Origin: Eubacteriales bacterium
GTDB lineage: Bacteria; Bacillota; Clostridia; Lachnospirales; Lachnospiraceae
DNA length: 64,000 nucleotides
Assembly (NCBI GenBank): GCA_030531555.1
Contig: JAUNNI010000007.1
Location: forward strand, 1 to 64,000
Direction of reading: 5' to 3'
Shown here: positions 1-9,124 of the stretch, one piece after another
Layout of the letters: the number at the start of each line of letters is the position of its first letter
How positions within the stretch are numbered: the first letter of the stretch is position 1
Notes under the pieces: generated by a model
What the model was told of the DNA's origin: nothing
Database searches by the model: none
The model's input: only the letters and a program-made list of their open reading frames with translations
Program-made: the position numbers and the translations under genes

Positions 1-968
1 GAAATCCAACTTAATTTTTTTAAAAAATTGTCTTGACAAATGGGTTCACCTTAATCTGCATCACTCTCCTTGGAATTCTTTTTATTAATCAACAATTATC
101 AAGAGGTATTACCAGCCCTTTAATCCGACTGGATAATTCGATTGGCGAAATAGAAAATGAAACTTTAAACCCTGATATATATATTGGTGGCCCAAAAGAA
201 GTAGAACATCTTGGAAAAACGTTACAATCCTATGTCCAAACCATTCGTGAATTGATGGATGAAGTAGTGGAGGAACAGGAACTAAAACGACAAAGTGAAC
301 TTGATGCTTTACAGTCTCAGATCAATCCTCATTTTTTATATAATACTTTGGATTCTGTCATGTGGATGATAGAAGATCAACAAAATGATGGGGCTGTTTA
401 TATGATTAAAGAATTGGCCAAGCTTTTGCGTATCAGTATCAGTAAAGGCCGTACGATCATTCCAATTCGAGATGAAATCCTTCATGCAAAAAGCTATATG
501 AACATTCAAAATGTTCGATATAAAAATCAATTTGATTATCGATTTGAGATTGATGATGACCTATTGGAATGTAGTACAGTAAAACTAATCATTCAACCTT
601 TGCTAGAAAATGCAATTTACCATGGCGTTCAGGGAATGGAGGACGATGGGGAGATTATCGTTCGTGGCACAACAAGTGACGGTATGATTTTCCTTGATGT
701 CATTGATAATGGTTATGGAATGACACAGGAACAGGTGAATCATTTGCTGGATGAGGATATAGAAGAAGAGAACAGCACTTCAAAAAAAGGAAATGGAGTG
801 GGACTTCGCAATGTAGATTCTCGTATTAAAATGCGTTTTGGTCAACAATTTGGACTAAAAATTCATAGCGAGAGAGGGGAAGGTACCCGAATGAGGATTT
901 GTATCCCATATATTCCTTATGAGAAAGAAAAGGATGAATTTTTTAAAAAATCTACGAAAAAATCTTAG
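1..968 (+). CDS. Sensor histidine kinase, YesM/LytS type (5' end missing, frame broken near window edge)
   Basis: Membrane sensor kinase that would phosphorylate a partner response regulator, probably encoded upstream of the window. Counting residues from the TTG at 33, there is a transmembrane end (about 5-20), a HAMP linker (22-75), the His_kinase motif INPHFLYNTLDS with phospho-acceptor His about residue 100, an N box (QPLLENAIYHG, about 188-198) and an ATPase lid (GNGVGLRN). Family members are usually 550-600 residues with an extracellular sensor domain; only about 310 are readable here. The frame has stops at 12-14 and 21-23, while frame 1 reads EIQLNFFKKLS from base 1 and stops at 34. 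The two join sensibly across the T7A6 run at 15-27, so I read this as a frameshift, real or a sequencing artefact, not as a true TTG start; there is no ribosome site before 33. Confidence 0.85.
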
Positions 969-986
969 AGAGCTGGTGAAAGAACA

Positions 987-1970
987 ATGAATGAAAAACA
1001 CAAATACAGTTATCATTTTACTTTGATTTTTACTATGATTTTGCTTTGTATCATAATCCATTCTCTCTACGATATTTTTGCAGAAGAAGAACCAGAAAAA
1101 GAGATTCAGATTTCTGCCATAATCGAGGACAGCAGCTCTCCCAGATGGAATTCCTTTCTTCTTGGAATGGAACATGCTGCAAAAGATTTCCATGCAGATC
1201 TAACCATTGTTCCAACTGGAAGATATGAGTCTGGCAAAGATGGATGGGATTTGGTCAATAAAAAAATAGAAGATGGGGCAGATGGTATTATTTTTGCACC
1301 GGAAAGTTCGGAAGATATTCCAGAGTTTTATGAAAATCTCATGGGCGAGAGCAAAATCATCTTTGTTGAAAATGAGATGCAAATGGATGAAAACACTTTT
1401 TATCCCTCTATCATGATGCTTCCTGATTATAAAGAAATGGGAAAAAGAATCGTTGAAGATATCAAAGAAGACTTCGGCGCTGATCTAAAAAATAAAAAGT
1501 TTTATTTACTGACCTCCTGTTCAAAACAAATTGGGGTGAGAGATTCCATGGAATACGTGAAATCAAAATTACTCGACGAAGGTTGTATATTTCAGAAATC
1601 CATCGATATTGACCTGGAAGACAATAAAAATTATATGAAACATGGACAAGCTGATATAATCGTCGCTTTTGACGATTATACGCTAAGCTATCTGGCCGAA
1701 AGTATAAAATCACAAAGAATTAATCATATTTCTCTTTATGGGATTGGTTTAAGTGAAACAAACGTAAATTATCTTGAAGAGAGAATCTTAAAAAACCTTA
1801 TTGTTGTGAATGAATTTCAGATGGGGTATGAAAGTCTGTCCATTTTGGCAGAATCTATTCGAAATCATTCGATTGAAAGCAAGAAGTACACCGTTGATTT
1901 TATGTCGGTTCGACCAGAAGAGATTCATAATCCGAAGATCGAAAAATTATTATTCCCAATTATCCAGTAA
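987..1970 (+). CDS. Membrane-anchored sugar-binding protein (periplasmic-binding-protein fold)
   Basis: Protein of 327 residues with an uncleaved-looking N-terminal hydrophobic segment (about 11-31) and no lipobox cysteine, followed by a type 1 periplasmic-binding fold of the ribose/galactose group (starts EKEIQISAIIED, then FLLGMEHAAKDF and GADGIIFAP). It follows the sensor kinase by 18 bases and is followed 15 bases later by a second binding protein that opens with the same EKEIQI motif. No ABC permease or ATPase genes are beside it, so a sensing role with the kinase is more likely than transport. This role is inferred from context; the ligand is not shown, though galK downstream suggests galactose or a related sugar. 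Confidence 0.75.
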   Translation: MNEKHKYSYHFTLIFTMILLCIIIHSLYDIFAEEEPEKEIQISAIIEDSSSPRWNSFLLGMEHAAKDFHADLTIVPTGRYESGKDGWDLVNKKIEDGADGIIFAPESSEDIPEFYENLMGESKIIFVENEMQMDENTFYPSIMMLPDYKEMGKRIVEDIKEDFGADLKNKKFYLLTSCSKQIGVRDSMEYVKSKLLDEGCIFQKSIDIDLEDNKNYMKHGQADIIVAFDDYTLSYLAESIKSQRINHISLYGIGLSETNVNYLEERILKNLIVVNEFQMGYESLSILAESIRNHSIESKKYTVDFMSVRPEEIHNPKIEKLLFPIIQ

Positions 1971-1985
1971 AATCAGGAGGAGAGA

Positions 1986-3032
1986 ATGAAACATAATAAA
2001 TATTTATATAAAATCAGATTTCTTCTCATATCTATTTGTATCCTTGCAAGCTTGATTGGATGCCAGAAGATGGACGAAGATGAAGAAAAAGAGATTCAGA
2101 TTGGAGTCGTTGTCTATGATGAATATGATACCTTTCTTTCAGGACTGATGGAATCTTTTATGAATGGCGTATCAGAAGAAAGTAAAAATGGGCGCAGAAT
2201 TACCGTAAAACGATATAGTGCCAATGGAAGTCAGATTACAGAAAATGAACAGGTTGAGGAGATGATTGAAAAAGGCTGTAATGTGATCTGTGTCAATCTT
2301 GTAGACCGAACGGATCCAACCATGATCATTGAATGTGCCAGAAAGGCAGATGTACCTGTTATCTTCTTCAATCGAGAATTGGTGGAAAAAGATCTTCAAA
2401 GCTGGAACAAACTTTATTATGTTGGTGCAGATGCTCTGGAATCTGGTATCATGCAAGGTGAAATTGCAGCAAATATATGGCAATCCGATTCTTCTTATGA
2501 CCGAAACGGAGACCATATGCTTCAATATGTTGTTTTAGAAGGGGAGGCAGGCCATCAGGATTCCATCGTAAGAAGTGAATACTCTGTCCAAACACTTGTG
2601 GATCAGGGAATTACCGTAGATAAATGTGAATCCTCCATTGCCAACTGGAAAAGAGGACAAGCACAGACAAAGATGGGGCAATTAATTCATAAATATGGAG
2701 AATCCATCGAACTAGTCCTTTGTAACAATGACGATATGGCCCTTGGTGCAATTGATGAATATGTGGCACAGCAGATTTCTAAAGAGAAGCGTCCCATTAT
2801 TGTAGGAATTGATGGTACCAGTGTTGGATTGCAGGCCGTTATTGATGGAGATTTACAGGGAACGGTTTATAATGATAAAGAGGGACAAGCCGATGCCATG
2901 CTACATCTGGCAATTGCGGCAGTCACAGGAAAAAACTTTGATCAATTGCCATATTTTGATGGAAAATACATTCGTTTTCCTTATGTGAGAATAACAGAGA
3001 ATAACATTCATGATTATATAATTGAGGAGTAA
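1986..3032 (+). CDS. Substrate-binding lipoprotein, galactose/ribose-binding type
   Basis: 348-residue extracytoplasmic sugar-binding protein. The N-terminal signal ends in a lipobox (ASLIGC, Cys about residue 26). The mature part is a Peripla_BP_4 domain resembling MglB: EKEIQIGVVVYDEYDTF, VEEMIEKGCNVICVNLVDR, then VLCNNDDMALGAIDEY and GIDGTSVGLQAVIDGDLQGTV, the typical hinge and ligand-binding strands of glucose/galactose-binding proteins. Ribosome site AGGAGGAGAG at 1976-1985. It forms an operon with the kinase, the other binding protein and the unknown gene that starts at the base after its stop. A role as sugar-binding partner of the sensor kinase is inferred. Confidence 0.82.
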   Translation: MKHNKYLYKIRFLLISICILASLIGCQKMDEDEEKEIQIGVVVYDEYDTFLSGLMESFMNGVSEESKNGRRITVKRYSANGSQITENEQVEEMIEKGCNVICVNLVDRTDPTMIIECARKADVPVIFFNRELVEKDLQSWNKLYYVGADALESGIMQGEIAANIWQSDSSYDRNGDHMLQYVVLEGEAGHQDSIVRSEYSVQTLVDQGITVDKCESSIANWKRGQAQTKMGQLIHKYGESIELVLCNNDDMALGAIDEYVAQQISKEKRPIIVGIDGTSVGLQAVIDGDLQGTVYNDKEGQADAMLHLAIAAVTGKNFDQLPYFDGKYIRFPYVRITENNIHDYIIEE

Positions 3033-3668
3033 ATGGAGAATATGAAATATCTTGATCATCCAATTTGGGAAGAATATTATAAAGAACTCGATCCAGAAAA
3101 ACGTTGGAAACTATATGAGGAGATTATTTACACAGAGGCAGATGACGGTGCGAATGCCCTTAGGAAAGAATTATTTCAATGGCGTTATACCGATCCGAAA
3201 AAGCCAGGTAAAAGAGTGGACAAAGGAATCTGGGAAATGGTTGTTATGCCAGCACATATGAGTGGTTTTATCGCATTTCGTTCAAGAATTCAACAACATA
3301 TTGATGACTCTTTAAAATCATTAAGAATGACGAAAGAAATTAAAAATGATGATGTTCTCCTTTCTGCGGTTTATTGGGAGATGAGAAATATCGCCAGACG
3401 TTTTTATGATACCTGCAAAAGCTCACAATACGGTCGAAAGCTCTTTGGCATGAAAGAATCTACCTGGCCGGAAAAACAGATACGTTGTGCCCATGATGTC
3501 TGGACCATGGCAGAAATTGTTCCGGAAAAATTCGATCGAAAAAATGAAATGCAGATTTTTTCTGATGCAGTGATCGATGAATTCTATATCCTTTCAGAAC
3601 AATCACAGGAAATATATGAAGATGTCCGTGTAAAATTAAAAAGAAAAAGATTTCCTATTGTAATTTAA
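3033..3668 (+). CDS. Conserved protein of unknown function
   Basis: 211 residues, soluble, no signal peptide. I cannot name it with certainty; it resembles small clostridial proteins annotated only as DUF families. It is rich in charged and aromatic residues, with an N-terminal WEEYYKELDPEKRWKLYEE segment and a tryptophan- and cysteine-containing C-terminal half (STWPEKQIRCAHDVWTMAE). The ATG directly follows the TAA of the sugar-binding lipoprotein (GAGGAG ends 3 bases before it), so translation is probably coupled; an in-frame ATG at 3042 is an alternative start. The operon position suggests a link to sugar sensing, but no function can be given. Confidence 0.7.
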   Translation: MENMKYLDHPIWEEYYKELDPEKRWKLYEEIIYTEADDGANALRKELFQWRYTDPKKPGKRVDKGIWEMVVMPAHMSGFIAFRSRIQQHIDDSLKSLRMTKEIKNDDVLLSAVYWEMRNIARRFYDTCKSSQYGRKLFGMKESTWPEKQIRCAHDVWTMAEIVPEKFDRKNEMQIFSDAVIDEFYILSEQSQEIYEDVRVKLKRKRFPIVI

Positions 3669-3739
3669 AAAATCTCTTTAAAAAAATAATATCTCTTGTT
3701 AGAATAAAAACTGGAATATACAGAAAGGGATTCAAATAA

Positions 3740-5020
3740 ATGAAGAATATAAATACAGTAATTCAGGAAGTAAAAGATGGAGTATATACTGATTGGTTAA
3801 AAGAGATTTATGTAGATGAGAGTAAAATTGAATACCAGCAGAATCGCTATCACTATGCTTTGATTAATTTTAAATCATTATATGGTGACAAAGAGATTGA
3901 AATCTACAGTGCTGCAGGACGTAGTGAAGTAGGTGGCAATCATACCGATCATCAGCATGGAAAAGTAATTGCAACTTCTCTTAATTTAGATGCCATTGGT
4001 GTTGTTGCAAAGAGAGAAGATCAGCTTGTAAAGATTAAATCCGAAGGATATAAACCATTTACTGTTGATTTAAGTGATTTAAGCCTTGTTGATGAAGAAG
4101 TAGGAACTTCACTTGCATTAACAAAAGGTGTTGCAAAGAAAATCGTAGATAACGGTTATAAAATCGGTGGTTTTGATGCTTATATTACTAGTGATGTATT
4201 AAATGGAGCTGGAATGTCTTCTTCCGCTGCCTTTGAAGTATTACTTGGCAATATCTTCTCTGGATTATTCAATGATGGAAATCTTGATCAGGTGTTAATT
4301 GCACAGATTAGTCAGTATGCAGAAAATGTGTATTTTGGGAAACCTTGTGGCCTCATGGATCAGATGGCATGTGCCTATGGTGGTTTGATCAATATCGATT
4401 TCAAGGATCCTTCAAATCCAATTGTACATCCTGTAAAAGTTGATTTTGAACACTATAAACATAGCTTATGTATCGTAGATACCAAAGGTTCTCATGCGGA
4501 TCTTACCGATGAATATGCCGCTATCCCAGTGGAATTAAAGAAAGTATGCGATTTCTTCGGAAAAGAATTTCTTAGAGATGTAAAAGAAGAAGATTTCTAT
4601 GCCAATTTACCTGCAGTTAGAGAAGCAGCCGGAGACCGTGCTGTTCTTCGAGCCATTCACGTCTTTGAAGAGAATAAACGTGTTGATGCACAGATGGAAG
4701 CATTGGAACGTGGTGATTTTGAAGGCTTCAAAGCTTTGATCAAAGCTTCTGGTAATTCCTCTTATAAATTCCTTCAGAATATTTATGCCAACAAGGATTA
4801 TAATAACCAGAGTGTTTCCATTGGTCTTGCCATTAGTGAAGTAATTCTTAAGGATCGTGGCGTTTGTCGTGTCCATGGTGGCGGTTTTGCAGGAACCATT
4901 CAGGCATTTGTACCTGATGACATGGTTGTAGAATATAAAAAAGGGATTGAGGCTGTATTTGGAGAAGGTTCCTGCCATATCTTAAAGGTTAGAAAATACG
5001 GTGGTATGAAAGTTCTCTAA
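3740..5020 (+). CDS. galK: Galactokinase
   Basis: GHMP-family kinase of 426 residues that phosphorylates galactose to galactose 1-phosphate with ATP (Leloir pathway, cytoplasm). The N-terminal galactose-binding signature is present in a variant form, GRSEVGGNHTDHQHG (about 60-74; the usual family form is GRVNLIGEHTDY). The ATP-binding motif NGAGMSSSAA lies at about 155-164 and the C-terminal GHMP motif is GGGFAGTIQAFV. The protein is about 35 residues longer than classical GalK. Ribosome site AGAAAGGGA at 3722. It lies 71 bases after the sugar-sensing operon and may be its target; its stop overlaps by 4 bases the stop of the convergent gene 5017-6078. Confidence 0.93.
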   Translation: MKNINTVIQEVKDGVYTDWLKEIYVDESKIEYQQNRYHYALINFKSLYGDKEIEIYSAAGRSEVGGNHTDHQHGKVIATSLNLDAIGVVAKREDQLVKIKSEGYKPFTVDLSDLSLVDEEVGTSLALTKGVAKKIVDNGYKIGGFDAYITSDVLNGAGMSSSAAFEVLLGNIFSGLFNDGNLDQVLIAQISQYAENVYFGKPCGLMDQMACAYGGLINIDFKDPSNPIVHPVKVDFEHYKHSLCIVDTKGSHADLTDEYAAIPVELKKVCDFFGKEFLRDVKEEDFYANLPAVREAAGDRAVLRAIHVFEENKRVDAQMEALERGDFEGFKALIKASGNSSYKFLQNIYANKDYNNQSVSIGLAISEVILKDRGVCRVHGGGFAGTIQAFVPDDMVVEYKKGIEAVFGEGSCHILKVRKYGGMKVL

Positions 5021-6078
5021 TTTTTCACCCATTTACATTCCGAAAGTCGTCCATGATCGACATGAATTTCATAAAAAGCATAAGAATAATCCTCCCACTC
5101 CAATACGGTAAATGGATGTTGCTCTGCAAAATATATTTCGTGGATTGGCTTGGAAAGAGGATCATCAGAATATGTCATATAGGGATATGAGCCATCATAT
5201 CCCTTTTCTTTGTAATAGGATTCGATTTCATTTCTTTGCTTTATAAGATAAACATTTTCTTCATCCGAATAACACCTTTCCTCATAAGTATGAGATGCTT
5301 CCGTGATTGCATTATGAATTTGTAGCCAAAAATCGTTATGTTCTTCTTCCAACAAAACAGAGGCCAATTCTTCCACCACAGATTCATCAATTTCGTTTTT
5401 ATAATATTTCTCTTCATAATCACAAATTTGGGAAAAGAGAAGAGAATCCTTTTGAGCAAATTCTTTGGCTGCATCTATCCCTTCCACGCTATCCGGATAC
5501 CAATCAAGAATACTTTCATTGATTGGAGTGTAATATAAAAAAGGTGGAAATTCAGCAAGATCCGCAAGCAAGTCTTCCAGTTCATTACAGGCCAAATTGC
5601 CCAAATAGGTACGTTTATCATGAATAACACAAATTAGATTCACCAGACGGCGATGAAACTCCTGCCCTTTTGTCTTCCTCCAATCATGTCCGATCAAATG
5701 GTATTGATAACAGTGAAGATGCAGATAAGCAGAGTGGTACCAGATGATTGTATCATTAGTAAAATCATTTTCATCATCCACGGAATGCACACGAAAGCCA
5801 AGAGGTACATGGTCCTCTATACGAATGATTTCAAGATTTTCCTTTTTACCATTTAGATTCCCATCGACACTGGCGTTGGTAAGCTCAATATAGTATTCCA
5901 CGGCATCATTCATAAGATAAGGAATATAAATGGATGGATGGCCCTTCTCATCTTTTTGACCCTGACAGATTTCAAAAGCATCCCATAGTACAATCTGCTC
6001 CAATAATTCATGAAGTTCTGCTCTTGAGATTGGATTTCTATCTTTCATATGGTTTATTTCGCTCACTTTCTTCCTCAT
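5017..6078 (-). CDS. Uncharacterised conserved protein (possibly DUF3878-like)
   Basis: 353 residues, acidic and very rich in Tyr, Trp and Glu, with no signal peptide or membrane segment. I do not recognise a catalytic motif. The overall look (IVLWDAFEICQG, then IIWYHSAYLHLHCYQYH, and the C-terminal PFTVLEWEDYSYAFYEIHVDHGR cut here into shorter motifs: TVLEWEDYSYAF, YEIHVDHGR) recalls clostridial proteins filed as DUF3878, but I hold that loosely. The start is uncertain: ATG at 6078, or an internal ATG ten codons later at 6048; neither has a clear ribosome site. It converges tail-to-tail with galK and has no co-directional neighbour, so context gives no function. Confidence 0.65.
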   Translation of the reverse strand: MRKKVSEINHMKDRNPISRAELHELLEQIVLWDAFEICQGQKDEKGHPSIYIPYLMNDAVEYYIELTNASVDGNLNGKKENLEIIRIEDHVPLGFRVHSVDDENDFTNDTIIWYHSAYLHLHCYQYHLIGHDWRKTKGQEFHRRLVNLICVIHDKRTYLGNLACNELEDLLADLAEFPPFLYYTPINESILDWYPDSVEGIDAAKEFAQKDSLLFSQICDYEEKYYKNEIDESVVEELASVLLEEEHNDFWLQIHNAITEASHTYEERCYSDEENVYLIKQRNEIESYYKEKGYDGSYPYMTYSDDPLSKPIHEIYFAEQHPFTVLEWEDYSYAFYEIHVDHGRLSECKWVKN

Positions 6079-6252
6079 TCGATGGATTTTTCTTCCTACA
6101 TTTCATCTTTATCATACCAAAAGCTTATAATTTTTTCCATTTTTTTAAATCAATTTTAAAATTCAACCCATCTTTATGGTATAATAGTTCATTGTGGAAT
6201 ATTTTCTATAGGATTAGAAAATGATTTCAAATACTATTTTAGGAGTGTATCT

Positions 6253-7047
6253 ATGCTCATTCATAAAAAAATATATATGAAAATATTACAAAGAGAACGT
6301 GAAATCACCATCTATCTTCCGGATGACTACCAGACCTCTGGAAAGCGTTATCCTGTCATGTATATCAATGACGGGCAAAATGCTTTCTTTGACGATCAGG
6401 CATATTGTGGAGTGAGCTGGGGATTTCTTGATTATGTGACAGAACATCACATGGATTTAATCATGGTTTCCATTCCTTGCAATTTTGAACCAGGTAAAAG
6501 AGAAGATGAATATGGTCCATGGGTAACGGATAAGATTATCACCATAATGGAAACTGGAAAACCATACCCTAGATTAGGTGGGGAAGGAAAAGCGTATGTC
6601 AAATTCCTCCGAACAGAATTAAAACCATACATCGATAAAAATTATCCGACAGATCCGGAAGATACTGCTATCGTAGGAAGCTCCGCAGGAGGAACCATAT
6701 CAGCCTTTGCATCCTTTCGTTATCCTGGAGTATTTAAAAAATGCGCTGCACTTTCCACCGCATTTTGGTATTATCCAAAACAGTTTGAAAATCTGATTAA
6801 AAAAGCAGATCTTAGTGAACTTGAGTGCTTTTATTTTGATATTGGCTCCAATGAGGGAAGTGGCAATGAACTGATCAGCAATCTTTATAAATATGATAAT
6901 GCAAGAGTTCATGAGCTTTTGCTTCGAAAAGGTATCGATGACCGCATTTTCTATAAAGTATACGAAGGTGCTATCCATTCTGAATACGAATGGAGAAAAC
7001 GTGTTCCTGTGTTCATGGAATTGTTCTATCATAAAAAGGGTGATTGA
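6253..7047 (+). CDS. Putative esterase, alpha/beta hydrolase (esterase D/enterochelin esterase family)
   Basis: 264-residue cytoplasmic alpha/beta hydrolase. It begins with a typical esterase-D start (REREITIYLPDDY, RYPVMYINDGQNAFFD) and has the nucleophile elbow GSSAGG (Ser about residue 142) and a late His in GAIHSEYEWRKR. Substrates of this family are acyl esters of sugars, thiols or siderophores; which one applies here is unknown. Ribosome site AGGAG at 6241. The TGA stop lies 1 base before the ATG of a second alpha/beta hydrolase, so the two are co-transcribed and probably translationally coupled. Confidence 0.85.
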   Translation: MLIHKKIYMKILQREREITIYLPDDYQTSGKRYPVMYINDGQNAFFDDQAYCGVSWGFLDYVTEHHMDLIMVSIPCNFEPGKREDEYGPWVTDKIITIMETGKPYPRLGGEGKAYVKFLRTELKPYIDKNYPTDPEDTAIVGSSAGGTISAFASFRYPGVFKKCAALSTAFWYYPKQFENLIKKADLSELECFYFDIGSNEGSGNELISNLYKYDNARVHELLLRKGIDDRIFYKVYEGAIHSEYEWRKRVPVFMELFYHKKGD

Positions 7048-7048
7048 A

Positions 7049-7990
7049 ATGAATAAAAGAAAAATAACAGCCTTGGCTACTGTGGCAGGTGGAGTCCTTT
7101 CCGCTGTATACATTGGCGTTAGTCAGTATTTTCTAAATATGACATTTGGGAAAGATCCCAAAAAGAGACCACATGGTGGATCCTCCTCCCTTGCAGAGTC
7201 CGCAAAAGAAGGAAGAGAGTGGCTTCATGCCCATGACCATCATATTGTTACCATGAGAAATTCGGAAGGCTTACTGCTTAGAGCGCACTATATCCCATGT
7301 GAAAATGCCAAACGTACTTTGATTGAGTTTCATGGCTGGCATGGAAGCTGGGACGTGGATTTCTCTGGCAGTTCCCCTCATCTTCATGAGATGGGCTGTA
7401 ACCTTCTGTTGGTGGAACAGAGAGCCCAGGGAGAAAGTCAGGGAAAATATATGACCTTTGGATTAAAAGAGCGTTATGACCTTATGGAGTGGGTTCGTTG
7501 GTATCAGGAAAACATTGATGCGGACATTCCAATTTATCTGGTCGGTCTTTCCATGGGAGCAACTACGGTATTGATGGCTTCCTCAGAAACATTCCCACAA
7601 GAAGTGAAGGGAATCATTGCAGATTGTGGTTTCACTTCTCCATATGACATTATCAAAAAGGTATCCAAACAGTGGTTCCATCTACCGGAGCATCCATTTA
7701 TGGATAGTTCGCGTTTTTACACAAAAAAACGTCTGGGAATTGATACAAAAAGCTGGTCTACCATTGATGCTGTGTCACATGCCACTGTCCCAATCTTATT
7801 CATTCATGGCAAAGAAGATCATTTTGTACCCTATGAGATGACAGTAAAGGCTTATGAAGCATGTACTTCTGAGAAAGACATTCTTTTGGTAGACGGAGCA
7901 AGACATGGTGTAAGCTTTATCGTGGACCAGGAAGCTTACGTGGAAAAGGTAACACTTTTCTTTTCTAAATATGACGAAAAACAGAAATAA
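7049..7990 (+). CDS. Membrane-anchored alpha/beta hydrolase
   Basis: 313 residues from the ATG at 7049, which sits behind AAAAAGGGTG and starts right after the previous stop; the frame is open further upstream but that part overlaps the esterase gene. An N-terminal hydrophobic stretch (about 6-28) anchors the protein, followed by an alpha/beta hydrolase domain of the YqkD/peptidase S9-like group: HGWHGSWD (oxyanion region), nucleophile motif GLSMGATT, acid motif HGKEDHFVP and catalytic His in GARHGVSF. Function is probably ester or peptide hydrolysis at the membrane; the substrate is unknown. It is followed 15 bases later by the phosphatase at 8006. Confidence 0.85.
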   Translation: MNKRKITALATVAGGVLSAVYIGVSQYFLNMTFGKDPKKRPHGGSSSLAESAKEGREWLHAHDHHIVTMRNSEGLLLRAHYIPCENAKRTLIEFHGWHGSWDVDFSGSSPHLHEMGCNLLLVEQRAQGESQGKYMTFGLKERYDLMEWVRWYQENIDADIPIYLVGLSMGATTVLMASSETFPQEVKGIIADCGFTSPYDIIKKVSKQWFHLPEHPFMDSSRFYTKKRLGIDTKSWSTIDAVSHATVPILFIHGKEDHFVPYEMTVKAYEACTSEKDILLVDGARHGVSFIVDQEAYVEKVTLFFSKYDEKQK

Positions 7991-8005
7991 GGGGATAAGT
8001 AATAC

Positions 8006-8599
8006 ATGAAAATCATCGTAATCAGACACGGACAAACTTTATTTAATAAAATGGATCTGGCCCAGGGATGGTGTGATTCACCACTGACCCCGCTGGGCGA
8101 AGAACAGGCTAGAAAAACTGGTGAGTTGATTGCTGATTTTGATATCACAGAAGCATACAGCTCTCCAAGTGAACGAGCCTATGATACCACAGTGATCGCT
8201 TTAGGTGATCGCAAAGTGGAGGTAAAAAGAGACAAACGTTTGAAAGAATTACATTTTGGATGTTTTGAAGGAGTTGCCAACGCAACCAAGAATCATATCA
8301 TTCCAAGAAATGGTTTTGAGCCAAGAGATTTTAAGCCATATGGTGGAGAAGATTATGATCAGATGCTAAAAAGAGAAGAAGATTTTCTTTCTGAGCTAAC
8401 AGCAAATGATCATGGACAGACTGTTTTGATCGGTGGCCATGGAGTATCTCTTACCATTCTGGTTCACCATTTAGCCAAAGACAGTTTACTTACAAAATAC
8501 CCGGATTTTAAGTTCATTGATAATGGAAGTGCCGTTGAACTTGAATACAAAAACGGAACATATGAAGTTGTAAAAATTTACGGAAATTATATTCATTAA
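8006..8599 (+). CDS. Histidine phosphatase family protein
   Basis: 197-residue member of the phosphoglycerate mutase-like superfamily. The catalytic RHG motif is in IIVIRHGQTLFNK (His about residue 8), followed by WCDSPLTPLGEEQAR, the second-site Arg/Glu region (SSPSERAYDTT) and the second catalytic His in GGHGVSLT. Members include cofactor-dependent mutases, cobalamin-pathway CobC phosphatase and broad phosphatases; the short length and absence of the mutase insert favour a phosphatase. Ribosome site AAGGGGAT at 7989. Tightly spaced with the gene before it and, 3 bases later, with the ygjV-like gene. Confidence 0.88.
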   Translation: MKIIVIRHGQTLFNKMDLAQGWCDSPLTPLGEEQARKTGELIADFDITEAYSSPSERAYDTTVIALGDRKVEVKRDKRLKELHFGCFEGVANATKNHIIPRNGFEPRDFKPYGGEDYDQMLKREEDFLSELTANDHGQTVLIGGHGVSLTILVHHLAKDSLLTKYPDFKFIDNGSAVELEYKNGTYEVVKIYGNYIH

Positions 8600-8602
8600 A
8601 TT

Positions 8603-9124
8603 ATGTCAAATTATATGATTGCAACATTCTTATCCTTCATCACAGCATGCTTTACCATGGCATCCTCCTGGACGAAGGATAAGAACCGAACTTATTATTA
8701 TCAGGTAGGTCAATGTCTGGTGTATGCAGTAGCGGCCTACTTTTTTGGAGTATATCCCTGTATTATCATGATGCTGATCAATGCAAGTCGTAATTATCTG
8801 ATTGCAAGTGAACGCTATAAGATTTCTCATTGTTTTCTTTTCAGTATTTTAGCTATTATTCTTGGTCTTTGGATCAATACCAGTGGAGTGATTGGACTGA
8901 TTACCATATTTGCGACAGTACAGTATTCCATATGCAGCTATTACCTGAAAAAAGATCTTACCGTAAAAATAAATGTGGCGATCAATCTTCTTTTATGGCT
9001 TTGCTATGATATTCTAGTGAGGGATATTTTCTCAGCGACCATGGATTCCATCGGTACCGTTTTGGCCTTGATTACCATGGTTCGAATTATGAAGGATTTA
9101 AAAAGAGAGAAAATCAATGAATAA
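8603..9124 (+). CDS. YgjV family inner-membrane protein
   Basis: 173 residues forming about five to six membrane segments, matching the YgjV family by its opening (TFLSFITACFTMASS), the YYYQVGQCLVYAVAAYFFG segment and the INASRNY motif. The function of the family is not established. It starts 3 bases after the phosphatase stop and its last 8 bases overlap the following EamA transporter gene, so the three genes form one operon; the overlap suggests coupled translation with the transporter. Confidence 0.85.
   Translation: MSNYMIATFLSFITACFTMASSWTKDKNRTYYYQVGQCLVYAVAAYFFGVYPCIIMMLINASRNYLIASERYKISHCFLFSILAIILGLWINTSGVIGLITIFATVQYSICSYYLKKDLTVKINVAINLLLWLCYDILVRDIFSATMDSIGTVLALITMVRIMKDLKREKINE

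Noticed and set aside
6893..7048. Upstream extension of the second alpha/beta hydrolase
   Set aside because: It overlaps the end of the esterase gene in another frame; the ATG at 7049 has a ribosome site and gives a clean membrane anchor.
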